A DNA stretch of 62,195 bases from Deltaproteobacteria bacterium UBA5205 (GTDB lineage Bacteria; Desulfobacterota; Syntrophorhabdia; Syntrophorhabdales; Syntrophorhabdaceae). The stretch lies in NCBI GenBank assembly GCA_002412715.1, contig DHVP01000026.1, positions 1-62,195 on the forward strand, read 5' to 3'. Below the pieces are notes generated by a model. That model was not told the origin of the DNA. It did not search any database and worked only from the letters and a program-made list of their open reading frames with translations. The position numbers and the translations under genes are program-made. Each line of letters opens with the position of its first letter. Positions within the stretch are counted from its first letter, which is position 1. Of this stretch, positions 51,980 through 60,337 are shown piece by piece.

Positions 51980-52891
51980 ATGCCGCAGATCCCGCCGTTC
52001 TATCTTCAGATACTGCAAAAGGTCGTCATTTCAATCGTTGTTGCCGGCCTTGCCGTGGTTGTGAGCCGTTTAACGGGAAGGCTCCTGAGAAAACGCGTCA
52101 GAGATGCGTCCCAAATGCAGACGTTGAACGTGCTTGTCAGAAAGATTACTTACATTGCCGCCATTGTGATCATTCTGGTAGTGGTTTTCGAGCTGGGAAG
52201 TAATTTCGGGACTGTTATCGGCATCCTGGGAGCGGGCGTCGCCTTTGCCTCGCAGGAGGTGATAGGTTCCTTTGCCGGTTACCTGAACATAATTACCGGG
52301 AACATATTCAGGATCGGCGACAGGATAAGAATAGGCAATGTGGTTGGAGACGTTCTTGACGTCAGTTTGTTGAGGACGACGGTGATGGAGATCGGTGAAT
52401 GGGTGAAGGCCGACCAGTATACGGGCAGGGTCGTGAGTGTGGCGAACCGCGTGGTTTTCTCCGATCCGGTCTTCAACTACACGCAGCATTCGCGTTACCT
52501 CTGGGACGAGATCATGATCCCTGTTACCTATGATACAAACTGGCGCCGCGCGGTCGAGATCATTCTGGCAAAAGGCCAGGAACTGACAAAAGGATTTCAT
52601 GCCGACGCAAAAGCTGAATTCGAAGAGATGATAAAGAAATACCCGGCCCTCCACACGGTGCCCGTAGAACCGTCCGTCTATATTGCCATGACGGACAACT
52701 GGATTGAACTGACATTACGCTATATCGTTGAAGCAAGGGATCGCAGACCGGTGAAAGGGCAGATTCATAGCGGGCTTCTCCATCATTTTGGCGAAAATCC
52801 GGACATCACGGTTGCCTCGATGACTTTAGATATAGTGAAATTCCCGCCGTTAAAGGTGAGCAATCCAGCCTTTCCCGGTACCGGTCCCTGA
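51980..52891 (+). CDS. Small mechanosensitive channel (MscS family)
   Basis: A 303-residue MscS-type channel. Transmembrane helices at about 10-32 and 54-75. The pore-lining third helix and its exit, GTVIGILGAGVAFASQEVIGSF, carry the Gly/Ala packing pattern of the family. A beta domain follows (FRIGDRIRIGNVVGDVLDVSLLRTTV) and then an alpha/beta C-terminal domain. GGGAGG precedes the ATG. It lies 67 bp after the preceding gene and may be a separate unit. Confidence 0.92.
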   Translation: MPQIPPFYLQILQKVVISIVVAGLAVVVSRLTGRLLRKRVRDASQMQTLNVLVRKITYIAAIVIILVVVFELGSNFGTVIGILGAGVAFASQEVIGSFAGYLNIITGNIFRIGDRIRIGNVVGDVLDVSLLRTTVMEIGEWVKADQYTGRVVSVANRVVFSDPVFNYTQHSRYLWDEIMIPVTYDTNWRRAVEIILAKGQELTKGFHADAKAEFEEMIKKYPALHTVPVEPSVYIAMTDNWIELTLRYIVEARDRRPVKGQIHSGLLHHFGENPDITVASMTLDIVKFPPLKVSNPAFPGTGP

Positions 52892-53061
52892 TGCCGGGGC
52901 GGCCTGACCGACAAACGGGTTCTGCCTACGGCCTTCGCCTTAGGTGACGGGTTTAGGGGAGTTTATGAATTGCCTGTTGAATTATGTAGGAACAAGCTCA
53001 CTGTGCACAACTCATAACATCTTGATTAAATGAGCGAATAATGTATTATATCCCTGCCTAT

Positions 53062-53094
53062 TATTTCATGAAATATGAAAAATATTTCATGAAA
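53062..53094. promoter_or_regulatory. Twin palindromic operators of the GntR gene
   Basis: TATTTCATGAAATA (53062-53075), a perfect 14 bp palindrome, and TTTCATGAAA (53085-53094), the same 10 bp core, with centres 21 bp apart, two helical turns. The second ends four bases before the -35 box. They are good candidates for binding sites of the regulator encoded just downstream. Confidence 0.75.
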
Positions 53095-53098
53095 CGTC

Positions 53099-53126
53099 TT
53101 GACATTCATCTTACGGGGGGTATAAT
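53099..53126 (+). promoter_or_regulatory. Consensus sigma-70 promoter of GntR-Liv operon
   Basis: TTGACA (53099-53104), 16 nt spacer and TATAAT (53121-53126), a full consensus at both boxes. Transcription should start near 53132-53135, at or next to the first ATG (53134), so the mRNA may be leaderless. Confidence 0.88.
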
Positions 53127-53133
53127 CGTAAGT

Positions 53134-53823
53134 ATGATGATGAAAGTAAGCAGACAGAGGCTCAGTAATCAGATTTACGACATTCTGAAAGATATGATCG
53201 CCAATTACCGGTTCAACCCCGGGACCAGGGTCAACGTGGAGCAGATCGCCAAGGAGGTCGGCGCCAGCAGGACTCCCGTATGGGAAGCGGTGCACCGGCT
53301 CATCCAGGAAGGGCTCCTTGAAAACATTCCCAACAGGGGTGTCTTCATGGTCGCGCTCAAGCCCGAACAGGCCATCGAACTCTATGAGGTCAGGGATGCC
53401 CTGGAGGGCCTCGCGGCCCGGCTGGCGGCCACGAACATCGATGCCAGGATCCTGAAGAAGATGAAGAAATCGATTGAGGAACAGGCAAAGGTTGTTGAAA
53501 AGCAAGACCTCGTGGGCTATTCCCAGCTTGATTACGAATTTCACGCCCTCGTCTATGAAGCAAGCAGGAACAAAACCCTTCAGGAAATGCTCCAGGCGGT
53601 GAAAAACAAAATGCGCCCCATCTCCATGCACATCACCCCTATTCTCGCCGATCTCTACAAGGACCACCTTGAACTGCTCGATGCCCTGGAGAAACAGGAC
53701 GGGCAAAGGGCCCAGGCGGCATTCAACAAGCACAATTCGCACATGATCGGGCTCATCGAAAGAAGCATCGGGTCGGACACCTGGAAGGAGGTTTATGAGG
53801 ACAGGGAGAAAAAGTCGAAGTGA
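53134..53823 (+). CDS. GntR-family regulator (FCD type)
   Basis: A 229-residue FadR/VanR-type repressor. Winged helix near residues 5-75: LSNQIYDILKDMIANYRFNPG, then VEQIAKEVGASRTPVWEAVHRLIQEGLLENIPNRGVFM. FCD ligand domain from about 85, with DYEFHALVYEASRN and a C-terminal His-rich helix (FNKHNSHM) forming the usual metal/ligand site. The open frame begins at 53041 but would include the promoter and operators, so the ATG at 53134 is preferred; ATGs at 53137 and 53140 are also in frame. It is followed by a 34 bp gap to the transporter operon, which it likely controls in response to the substrate. Confidence 0.92.
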   Translation: MMMKVSRQRLSNQIYDILKDMIANYRFNPGTRVNVEQIAKEVGASRTPVWEAVHRLIQEGLLENIPNRGVFMVALKPEQAIELYEVRDALEGLAARLAATNIDARILKKMKKSIEEQAKVVEKQDLVGYSQLDYEFHALVYEASRNKTLQEMLQAVKNKMRPISMHITPILADLYKDHLELLDALEKQDGQRAQAAFNKHNSHMIGLIERSIGSDTWKEVYEDREKKSK

Positions 53824-53857
53824 CACAGATCTGTACGCTATGAAAGGAGGAACGGCA

Positions 53858-55117
53858 ATGTCCAGAAACTTCAGATTATTTACGATCGTTTTTGTTATAG
53901 GTCTTTTCGTTGTTGGCTCCATCTGCATCACGGGAACCGGGGCCTTTGCACAGGACAAGGTGCGCATCGGCCTCATGTTCGGCCTCACCGGCGCCGCGTC
54001 GCCCATCGGGCCGCCGCAGCTTGACGGTGCCAAGCTGGCGATAAAGGAGATCAACGCCGCGGGCGGGGTAAAGATGGGCGCCAAAAAAATCCCCATCGAA
54101 TTTGTTGTCAAGGATGACGAATCCAAACCCGACGTCGCCATCAGGCGTTTCAGGGAACTTGTCAGCGAGAACAAGGTGAACGTTATCGTCGGCCAGACCT
54201 TTGCGCCCATCTCTGCCGCACTGAACAAGGAAGTGAAGAAGACTCCCATCGCCTATTTCCCGGTCAATGTGGTCGCTGTTACCATGTTCGAGAAGAATGA
54301 AATGGCCGAGACGACCTTTTCCATCCACGGCAGTGCGTACTCCATCGGGTATGCCGGCGCCTCCTATATCGTTGACAAGCTCGGTTACAAGAACATCGTC
54401 TTCTTCGGCCCCGCCTATGCCTTTGGCCGCGATCAGTGGCAGGGCGCGAAAGATGCCTTTGAAAAGCGCAAGATCAAAGTGGAATATTTCGAATCGCCTG
54501 TCGGCACCAGCGACTACACATCCTATCTTCTGAAGATCAAGGAAAGGAAACCGGACATCGTCATGCTTGCCCACTGGGGAGTTGATGCCATCAACGTCCT
54601 GAAACAGACATACGAGGTGGGCCTGAAGAAGGATTCCAAGGTATGGTTCAACTGGATGACGAACGCCTTTGGCAGCGGCGTGCCCCCGGAAGCGCTGGAA
54701 GGTGTCTATTCCCTCATGGGTTGGTACTATGACATGAAGGGCTTTCAGGACGCCGCCATTGTAAAGGCATCGGACGAATTCACGAAGAAGTTCCAGAAAG
54801 AATACAAATATCCCCCCGACCCTTATTCGGCAATGGCGTATGAAGGGGTAAAGGAAGCTGTCCGCGGCATAGAGCTTGCGAAGTCTCTTGACGGCAAGGC
54901 AATAGCGAAGGCCATTATGGCCAACCCCACCTTCGACTCAATCAAGGGCAAGGGGACCTGGCGGGCAGATCACCAGCCGCTCTTCAAGTACGGCGCCTAT
55001 GTCACCATCGGCAAAGGGGCAAAAGAGCGCAAGAACGCCAAATGGGACCTTGTAAAGATCATCGGGGCCTATACGGGTGAGGATTATCTCCCCAGCCTGA
55101 AGACCCTTGGATACTAG
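53858..55117 (+). CDS. Branched-chain amino acid-type ABC substrate-binding protein
   Basis: A 419-residue periplasmic receptor of the LivK/AmiC type. Signal peptide with cleavage near residue 31 (TGAFA), then VRIGLMFGLTGAASPIGPPQLDGAKLAIKEINAAGGV, the usual start of the family. Later ELVSENKVNVIVGQTFAPISAALN and IVFFGPAYAFGRDQWQGA. AAAGGAGG precedes the ATG at 53858, which sets the start. The ligand is not evident. Receptors of this type bind amino acids, amides, urea or aromatic acids. The enclosed amidohydrolase-like gene suggests an amide. Confidence 0.92.
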   Translation: MSRNFRLFTIVFVIGLFVVGSICITGTGAFAQDKVRIGLMFGLTGAASPIGPPQLDGAKLAIKEINAAGGVKMGAKKIPIEFVVKDDESKPDVAIRRFRELVSENKVNVIVGQTFAPISAALNKEVKKTPIAYFPVNVVAVTMFEKNEMAETTFSIHGSAYSIGYAGASYIVDKLGYKNIVFFGPAYAFGRDQWQGAKDAFEKRKIKVEYFESPVGTSDYTSYLLKIKERKPDIVMLAHWGVDAINVLKQTYEVGLKKDSKVWFNWMTNAFGSGVPPEALEGVYSLMGWYYDMKGFQDAAIVKASDEFTKKFQKEYKYPPDPYSAMAYEGVKEAVRGIELAKSLDGKAIAKAIMANPTFDSIKGKGTWRADHQPLFKYGAYVTIGKGAKERKNAKWDLVKIIGAYTGEDYLPSLKTLGY

Positions 55118-55186
55118 GAATCGATAAGACGGAAGGGGCGGATTACCGTCCGTCCCTTCCCTTAAAAGCATGACTGGAGTTTCGAT

Positions 55187-55966
55187 ATGTCATCGAACCC
55201 GATAATTGAGACGAAAAAGGCGACGATACGCTTCAACGGACTCACGGCTGTAGACAACGTTGACTTCCGGATGACAGGCGGCGAGGCAGTGGGCATCATC
55301 GGCCCCAACGGCGCCGGAAAAACGACATTCTTCAACCTCCTCACCGGGCTTTACACCCCGACGGAGGGCGCCATCTTCTTCTCCGGCAGGGATATAACGA
55401 ATGTTCCCCCGTACAGGAGAGTGACCCTGGGGATCATAAGGACCTTTCAGCTCGTCTCGGTCTTTGATTCCCTCCCCGTTATCGACAACCTCGCACTGTC
55501 GACCATTCGATTCAGCGACGATTATGGATCGAAGCGCAAGTTCCTGTTCACCAACGTCCACAGCGACCGGATCATGAAGGTCTGCCTGGAGAAACTCGAG
55601 GTGCTGGGTATCTCCGACAAGGCCGATCTTATGACCTCGGAGCTTTCCTACGGGGACAAACGCAAGCTCGAGATCGCCGTCGCGCTGTCACTCAACCCGA
55701 AGATACTTCTTCTCGATGAGCCTTTCGCGGGCCTTTCCGACAGTGAGATCGGCGAGGTCTCCCTCATCATAGACCGCGTCAAGACGAACCTCAGCCTCGT
55801 CATCATCGAGCACAAGATATCGAGGATCGTCGACATGGTGGGAAGGCTGTGCGTGATGCATGAAGGCAGGCTTATCGCCGACGGCCCACCGGACGCGGTG
55901 CTCTCCGATCCCACCGTCAGGGAAGTTTACTGGGGAAAAGAGGAGGGGCTGACATGCTCAGTGTGA
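55187..55966 (+). CDS. ABC transporter ATP-binding protein, LivG type
   Basis: A 259-residue cytoplasmic ATPase. Walker A GPNGAGKTTFF (about 38-48), Q-loop IIRTFQLV, signature LSYGDKRKLEIA and Walker B ILLLDEPFAGLSDSE, with His switch EHKISRIV. The signature LSYGD instead of LSGGQ is usual for LivG. The end overlaps livF. Confidence 0.95.
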   Translation: MSSNPIIETKKATIRFNGLTAVDNVDFRMTGGEAVGIIGPNGAGKTTFFNLLTGLYTPTEGAIFFSGRDITNVPPYRRVTLGIIRTFQLVSVFDSLPVIDNLALSTIRFSDDYGSKRKFLFTNVHSDRIMKVCLEKLEVLGISDKADLMTSELSYGDKRKLEIAVALSLNPKILLLDEPFAGLSDSEIGEVSLIIDRVKTNLSLVIIEHKISRIVDMVGRLCVMHEGRLIADGPPDAVLSDPTVREVYWGKEEGLTCSV

Positions 55967-56643
55967 AGAATATCGACGTCGCTTACGGACACGCACGGGT
56001 CCTCCACGACATCTCCATGGAACTGGAATCGGGCAGCATGGTCTTCATAGCGGGCCGCAACGGTGCCGGGAAGACGACGTTCCTCAAATCCATCGCCGGT
56101 TTCATGAAGCCCGTGACGGGTACCATCACATTTCTCGGCAAGGACATCACCGGAATGGCGCCGGAGAAAGTGGCGCTGCTCGGCATACGGTACGTCTTCC
56201 AGGACAAGAGGGTCTTTTCCCACCTTACCGTCCGGGAGAACCTGGAACTTGCGGCATATCCGGTGAAAGAGAAGACATCGAAGGCCATAGAAAAGGTGAT
56301 GAGCATCTATCCCAAAATGGAAAAATTCCTGAACCTCAGGGCCGGGAGCTTAAGCGGCGGACAGCGGCAGATCCTGCTCATCGGCAGGGCGCTCGTCGGC
56401 GACCCCAAGCTCCTTCTTATCGACGAGCCCACGGAAGGCCTGGCGGCCGGGACCATCAACGACATATTGAATGTGCTCGCCATGATGAAAGGCAAGGTTT
56501 CCATGATCATCGTCGAACAGAACCTCTCGGTGGTGGGGATGCTCGGCGAGAAGGTCTACATTATGCGAGAAGGGAAGATCGTGCAGACATGCTCCGCGAA
56601 AGAGGAGATAACGGACAAGAAACAGTTGGAACAGTATCTGTGA
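55954..56643 (+). CDS. ABC transporter ATP-binding protein, LivF type
   Basis: A 229-residue ATPase. Walker A GRNGAGKTTFLKSI, Q-loop IRYVFQDKRVF, signature LSGGQRQILLIGRAL, Walker B LLLIDEPTEGL and the switch IIVEQNLSV. It starts 13 bases before the end of livG, so translation is coupled. It pairs with LivG on the LivHM permease. Confidence 0.95.
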   Translation: MLSVKNIDVAYGHARVLHDISMELESGSMVFIAGRNGAGKTTFLKSIAGFMKPVTGTITFLGKDITGMAPEKVALLGIRYVFQDKRVFSHLTVRENLELAAYPVKEKTSKAIEKVMSIYPKMEKFLNLRAGSLSGGQRQILLIGRALVGDPKLLLIDEPTEGLAAGTINDILNVLAMMKGKVSMIIVEQNLSVVGMLGEKVYIMREGKIVQTCSAKEEITDKKQLEQYL

Positions 56644-56714
56644 CGACTGTGGAGGGTATTCCGCAGGATATGCCTGCGTGGAGATAGAAAAAAATGCCAA
56701 TCAGGAGGCAAGCC

Positions 56715-57386
56715 ATGGCAGTAAAAAAGACCCCAAAGATCGATGCCGCAAAAACGGCCATAGTGCTCATCGAGCCGCAGTACGACTTTCTGAAGCCGGG
56801 CGGGTCCATGTACCAGTTCATCGCGGAACAGCTTGAAAAACGCCACGTCATAGAGAACCTCGCGGACCTTGTCACCAAGGCGCGCAAGAAGATCAAGAAG
56901 ATCATCTATATACCCTTCGAGGCCTTTGAGCCCGGGTTCCCCGAAATAGACAAGAAAGGCCCCGGGATGGGCGGCCTCAGGGGGCTCGAGATCGACATGC
57001 CTACGGGATGGGAGCTCCACGGGAAAAAGGTGGCAGGCGCCTGGGTGGCAGGTACGCCGGGCCCGGAGATCATCCCCGAGCTTACCCCTCAGAAGGGCGA
57101 TATCATCATACGGGGAAAAAAGACCCTCGACGCCTTCTGGTCCACCGCCCTTGACTATACGCTCCGGGTCAACATGATCGAGCACGTCGCCATCGTTGGC
57201 TTCCACACCAACTGGTGCGTGGAATCCACGGCCCGCTCCGCCTACGATCACGGTTACCGCGTCATCGTCATCGGCGACTGCACCGGTACCGACACGGATG
57301 AAGAACAGAACTATGCTGAAAAATATATCTTCCCCAAGATAGGCCACGTGATGAAATACAAGGAATTTCTCAAGAATCTCACGTGA
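56715..57386 (+). CDS. Isochorismatase-fold cysteine hydrolase
   Basis: A 223-residue protein of the isochorismatase-like hydrolase family (nicotinamidase, N-carbamoylsarcosine and maleamate amidohydrolases belong here). The nucleophile Cys lies in FHTNWCVESTARSAYDHGYRV and the usual Lys in IIRGKKTLDAFWST. The first catalytic position, normally Asp in a VxDxQxDF motif, is Glu (IVLIEPQYDF), so the triad would be Glu-Lys-Cys. AGGAGG sets the ATG at 56715. It sits inside the transporter operon between livF and livM, suggesting it acts on the imported compound, perhaps an amide or carbamoyl compound. That is inferred. Confidence 0.82.
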   Translation: MAVKKTPKIDAAKTAIVLIEPQYDFLKPGGSMYQFIAEQLEKRHVIENLADLVTKARKKIKKIIYIPFEAFEPGFPEIDKKGPGMGGLRGLEIDMPTGWELHGKKVAGAWVAGTPGPEIIPELTPQKGDIIIRGKKTLDAFWSTALDYTLRVNMIEHVAIVGFHTNWCVESTARSAYDHGYRVIVIGDCTGTDTDEEQNYAEKYIFPKIGHVMKYKEFLKNLT

Positions 57387-57407
57387 CGCGGCACTACCCC
57401 CATACCC

Positions 57408-57440
57408 TCCTTACCGCTTCCTTCGGGAAGCGGTAAGGAG
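57408..57440 (+). promoter_or_regulatory. Strong hairpin before livM
   Basis: Perfect 14 bp arms CTCCTTACCGCTTC (57408-57421) and GAAGCGGTAAGGAG (57427-57440) with a TTCGG loop, 21 bp after the hydrolase stop and 23 bp before the livM ATG. There is no real T run, so partial termination or mRNA-end protection is more likely than full termination. Confidence 0.7.
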
Positions 57441-57463
57441 CTTTGAACGGAGGCTTACGGGCC

Positions 57464-58432
57464 ATGGAAACAGTCAAGACGGGTCTCACGAAAAGAAACA
57501 TCTGGAAGTTGCTGGATATCCCCATCATCGCCGCCGGGTTTTTCATAATCCTTCCCCTCCTCGGGATCAACAGGACGACGGACTTCATCATCTTCTGCGT
57601 CTTCGTCCTGGGTTTCAACATTCTCTACGGGTTCATGGGCAGGCTCTCCTTCGGCCACATGCTCTATCTCGGCACCGGCGCGTACACGATCACCCTCTTT
57701 TCCGAGCACGTCTCGCAAAACCCGCTGCTGGCGATCCTTGCCAGCCTTGTTGCCGGGGCGCTTATCGGTGTGATCCTGGGACCCATAATCGTGAGGACCA
57801 CCGGGGCCTGTTTCGCCCTTATCAACCTGGCTTTCTGCCAGGTGGGATATTTTCTCGTGCTCGTCGCCTTTTCCCGGTACACGGGCGGAGAGGACGGCAT
57901 GTCCGCATATTTCTCGAAACTGTCCTTTCTCAATTTCGGCAACAGGTATATTGTCTTCGGGTTCGTTCTCTTTTGCCTGCTACTCACCTATTATCTGCTC
58001 AAAAAATTCACCTCCTCGCCCTTCGGAGTGCTTATACGATCCATCAAGGAAAATGAGACCCGGGTAAAGTTCCTCGGCTACAATACATTCACCTATAAGT
58101 GGGTCACCTTCATCATCTCCACGACGGTCAGTGCCTTTGCCGGCGCGCTTTCGATCCTCAACTACGGATACGCAACGCCGAGCTTCATAGATCCTTCCCG
58201 GGCCGTCGAGGTCATATTCGCCGCCCTCATCGGCGGGTCCGGCAGCCTCTACGGCTCTATCATAGGCGGTGTTGTCTATATGGCCATCAGCAACTATCTG
58301 GCTTCTTACGTCCCGAGATGGGAGATGTTTCTCGGCTTCGCGCTCCTCGTCGTCGTCTTCAGGTTCCGCACGGGCGTATGGGGATTCTTTATGGGACTGT
58401 TAAACAGAAAGCGGAAGGCCTTAGCGAGGTAA
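57464..58432 (+). CDS. ABC permease, LivM type
   Basis: A 322-residue inner-membrane permease with about nine helices. Typical LivM blocks are LGFNILYGFMGRLSFGHMLYLGTGAYT, then GDGMSAYF-like EDGMSAYFSKLSF and IKENETRVKFLGYNTFTYKW, followed by FAALIGGSGSLYGSIIGG. GGAGG precedes the ATG at 57464. A TTG seven codons upstream is less likely. It forms the channel with LivH. Gene order K-G-F-hydrolase-M-H is uncommon. Confidence 0.93.
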   Translation: METVKTGLTKRNIWKLLDIPIIAAGFFIILPLLGINRTTDFIIFCVFVLGFNILYGFMGRLSFGHMLYLGTGAYTITLFSEHVSQNPLLAILASLVAGALIGVILGPIIVRTTGACFALINLAFCQVGYFLVLVAFSRYTGGEDGMSAYFSKLSFLNFGNRYIVFGFVLFCLLLTYYLLKKFTSSPFGVLIRSIKENETRVKFLGYNTFTYKWVTFIISTTVSAFAGALSILNYGYATPSFIDPSRAVEVIFAALIGGSGSLYGSIIGGVVYMAISNYLASYVPRWEMFLGFALLVVVFRFRTGVWGFFMGLLNRKRKALAR

Positions 58433-58434
58433 CC

Positions 58435-59268
58435 ATGATACAGACGATCGCATACGGACTGACTATCGGCGGCATTCTCTACATCATCAGCATCGGCCTC
58501 TCCCTGACATTCGGGACGATGAGGATAGTGAACTTCGCCCACGGATTTGTATACACCATCGGCGCCTACCTGCTCATTTCGGCGCTCCCCTTTGTGAGGG
58601 ACAACTTCTTTCTCGGTGCCGTGATAGCCGTGGCGGCGGTCATCCCCATCAGTTACGTGATAGAGCGTTTCGTGATCCGCAAGCTCTACGGTGTATCCAT
58701 CGATTACGCCATAATCGCCACCTATGCCGTGGTGCTCATCGGCGTCGACCTCACCAAGTGGATCTGGGGCGCCTCCCCGATCCCCCTGTCCGACCCCATC
58801 GGCCACGACATCAGCCTCTTTTCGGTGACCCTCCCCATGTACCGGGTGCTCATCATATTGCTGGCCCTTGTCATCTTCGGTGCCCTCACGGTGTTCTTCA
58901 AGAAGACCATAGTAGGAAAGATCGTGACCGCCTCGCTGGAAGACAAGGACGCGGTGAAGAGCCTCGGCATCAACGTCGACAAATATTTCTCCATCGTCTT
59001 CGTAATCGGTAGCTGCCTCGCCGCCCTGGGCGGCGTACTCTACGCCCCGATCACCTCGGTGCATCCCTACATGGGCATGATGGTACTCCTGATCAGTTTC
59101 GCCGTCGTCCTCGTAGGCGGCCTCGGAAACATAAAAGGCACCTTCGTCTCAGCCTTCGTCCTGGGCCTGGTCATGGCCATAACAGGCAGATACTACGGCC
59201 CCGCGGCTGAAACGATGGTCTTCGTCGTCATGGGCATCGTCCTAATTTTCAAACCCGTGGAGGTATGA
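58435..59268 (+). CDS. ABC permease, LivH type
   Basis: A 277-residue permease with about eight helices. Blocks: LTIGGILYIISIGLSLTFGTMRIVNFAHGFVYTIGAYL at the start, ASLEDKDAVKSLGINVDKYF, and FAVVLVGGLGNIKGTFVSAFVLGL at the end. It begins two bases after the livM stop. The open frame extends upstream through livM in another frame and is not part of this gene. It ends the operon; no clear terminator follows. Confidence 0.93.
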   Translation: MIQTIAYGLTIGGILYIISIGLSLTFGTMRIVNFAHGFVYTIGAYLLISALPFVRDNFFLGAVIAVAAVIPISYVIERFVIRKLYGVSIDYAIIATYAVVLIGVDLTKWIWGASPIPLSDPIGHDISLFSVTLPMYRVLIILLALVIFGALTVFFKKTIVGKIVTASLEDKDAVKSLGINVDKYFSIVFVIGSCLAALGGVLYAPITSVHPYMGMMVLLISFAVVLVGGLGNIKGTFVSAFVLGLVMAITGRYYGPAAETMVFVVMGIVLIFKPVEV

Positions 59269-59461
59269 ACACGCAAAATACCTCCCTTTCAATCTAAACC
59301 CCCACACCCCCCTACCGCTGGCTACCGGGATGATCAATTTCCTTCCCGCTCCGACCTTCCCCCTGGGGCCAGCGGCCCCTCCATCTCATCATGATCCCTG
59401 TGCCCCGATTCTTCATCACCCCCACTCTCTCCCATCGTCACCATCTTTTCTCCATCGTCAT
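59269..59461. other. Intergenic stretch without gene
   Basis: C-rich sequence after the transporter operon. It contains GGGGCC-AGC-GGCCCC (a small hairpin near 59365-59380) and, toward its end, short degenerate tandem motifs of the form CTCCATCGTCAT leading into the direct repeat. No coding signal. Confidence 0.5.
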
Positions 59462-59767
59462 CCCATCCTCTCTCCATCGTCATCCCGGCGAAGGCCGGGA
59501 ACCAGGAGACATTGCCGTTTCGCCCCAGTACGGTTGATATTGAAATATCTAAAAGGACGTACCTCCCGTCCCCTCTTTCTTTTGTGCTTCCAGGTCTTTG
59601 TTCTTTTAGTCCTTGTTCTCGTCACGAGAGGTCCGCGCGGGGCCTTATCCCCGGTCAGCCACGCTACGGATCACACCCGTTAAGCGCTTTCGGCTCGCTC
59701 GATGCTTATTGCGGACAAAGGTGGGTGTGGTGTGTTGACTGGAAATCCGCAGACGCAAGTTGTCAGC
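59462..59767. repeat. Long direct repeat, copy A
   Basis: About 306 bp that recurs as copy B at 60854-61123 in the same orientation. It starts with the dispersed palindromic element (59474-59516, CGTCATCCCGGCGAAGGCCG), then shares blocks such as GGACGTACCTCCCGTCCCCT, GGCCTTATCCCCGG, ACCCGTTAAGCGCTTTCGGC and CGCAGACGCAAGTTGTCAGC. Copy A has about 35 bp extra in the middle. Reading frames through it are not alike in codon pattern and are not treated as genes. Confidence 0.85.
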
Positions 59768-59893
59768 GAACTGCCAACCCGGTGCAGTCAGGCGCATCGG
59801 TCCCGGACACTTTCGTGCCCGGTCCGCGCTCCCCGAAAGCGAACGGGTCCCGTGATCCTCCGCTACCGGCTGCCCGGGGATAAGGCCCCCCCG
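59631..59893. repeat. Long imperfect inverted repeat
   Basis: The arm GGGGCCTTATCCCCGG (near 59641) inside copy A has an inverted counterpart CCGGGGATAAGGCCCC near 59874-59890. Matching continues inward through CAGCC/GGCTG, GGATCAC/GTGATCC and CCCGTT..CGCTTTCGG. The arms are about 70 bp, roughly 70 percent matched, around a centre of about 110 bp. The structure could form a large hairpin. Confidence 0.65.
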
Positions 59894-60138
59894 CTCGATT
59901 GTGCTTCATTGTGGTCAGCAGACGTGGGGAGTCACGGCGACTATCTCACTCTTAAGGCGAACCCGCGCTTCAGCGTTATAAGTATCCGGTGTCTCGTATT
60001 CGAGCACCCATCATCCCTTGTCCGGGCTGCATGATTCTGGTGAGAGGCCCATTCCGGTTTACCGTTGACGCTACGCGCGTTCGTGGTGTAAAAAGAGTAT
60101 TACTTTCACCAGCAAAAACAGGATAAGGGACGGAACGC
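59894..60138. other. Unassigned sequence next to the repeats
   Basis: About 245 bp without a credible reading frame on either strand. Composition is similar to the neighbouring repeat. It may be part of the same element or the remains of a gene; no family was recognised. Confidence 0.35.
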
Positions 60139-60336
60139 CTGGCACTCAAAAAGATCGATCTTCCCTTGGAAGTTGTGATCCTGCTGATCGGCGGAATGTC
60201 CGTTACGATCACCGGCGGTCTTCTTTTTGCGGTGTCGGCAAAACTGTTGCCCTATTATGAAAACGGTTTCTACGGGCTCCTTCTTGTCGTGTTCGCCCTG
60301 GAGTTCATGATGCTGGGAGAAAACGCCCCTGGGTGA
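60139..60336 (+). CDS. Small two-helix membrane protein, start uncertain
   Basis: The frame stays open from 60127 and encodes up to 65-69 residues ending at the TGA 60334-60336. It contains IDLPLEVVILLIGGMSVTIT and LLLVVFALEFMMLGE, two hydrophobic helices. There is no ATG with a good ribosome binding site; TTG 60166, GTG 60175 and ATG 60196 are in frame. The 5' end may have been lost by rearrangement. The following membrane gene begins one base after the stop, suggesting an original operon. Confidence 0.45.
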   Translation: MALKKIDLPLEVVILLIGGMSVTITGGLLFAVSAKLLPYYENGFYGLLLVVFALEFMMLGENAPG

Positions 60337-60337
60337 T

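Noticed and set aside
53026..54249. 407-codon minus-strand frame
   Set aside because: Shadow across the GntR gene and receptor gene; it also spans the consensus promoter on the other strand.
59430..59490. Short CATCGTCAT tandem motifs as a CRISPR array
   Set aside because: Units are too short and degenerate, have no uniform spacers, and no cas genes are nearby.
59330..59883. Plus-strand frames across repeat copy A
   Set aside because: Pro/Ser/Arg-rich, frame not conserved between copies A and B, no ribosome binding site.
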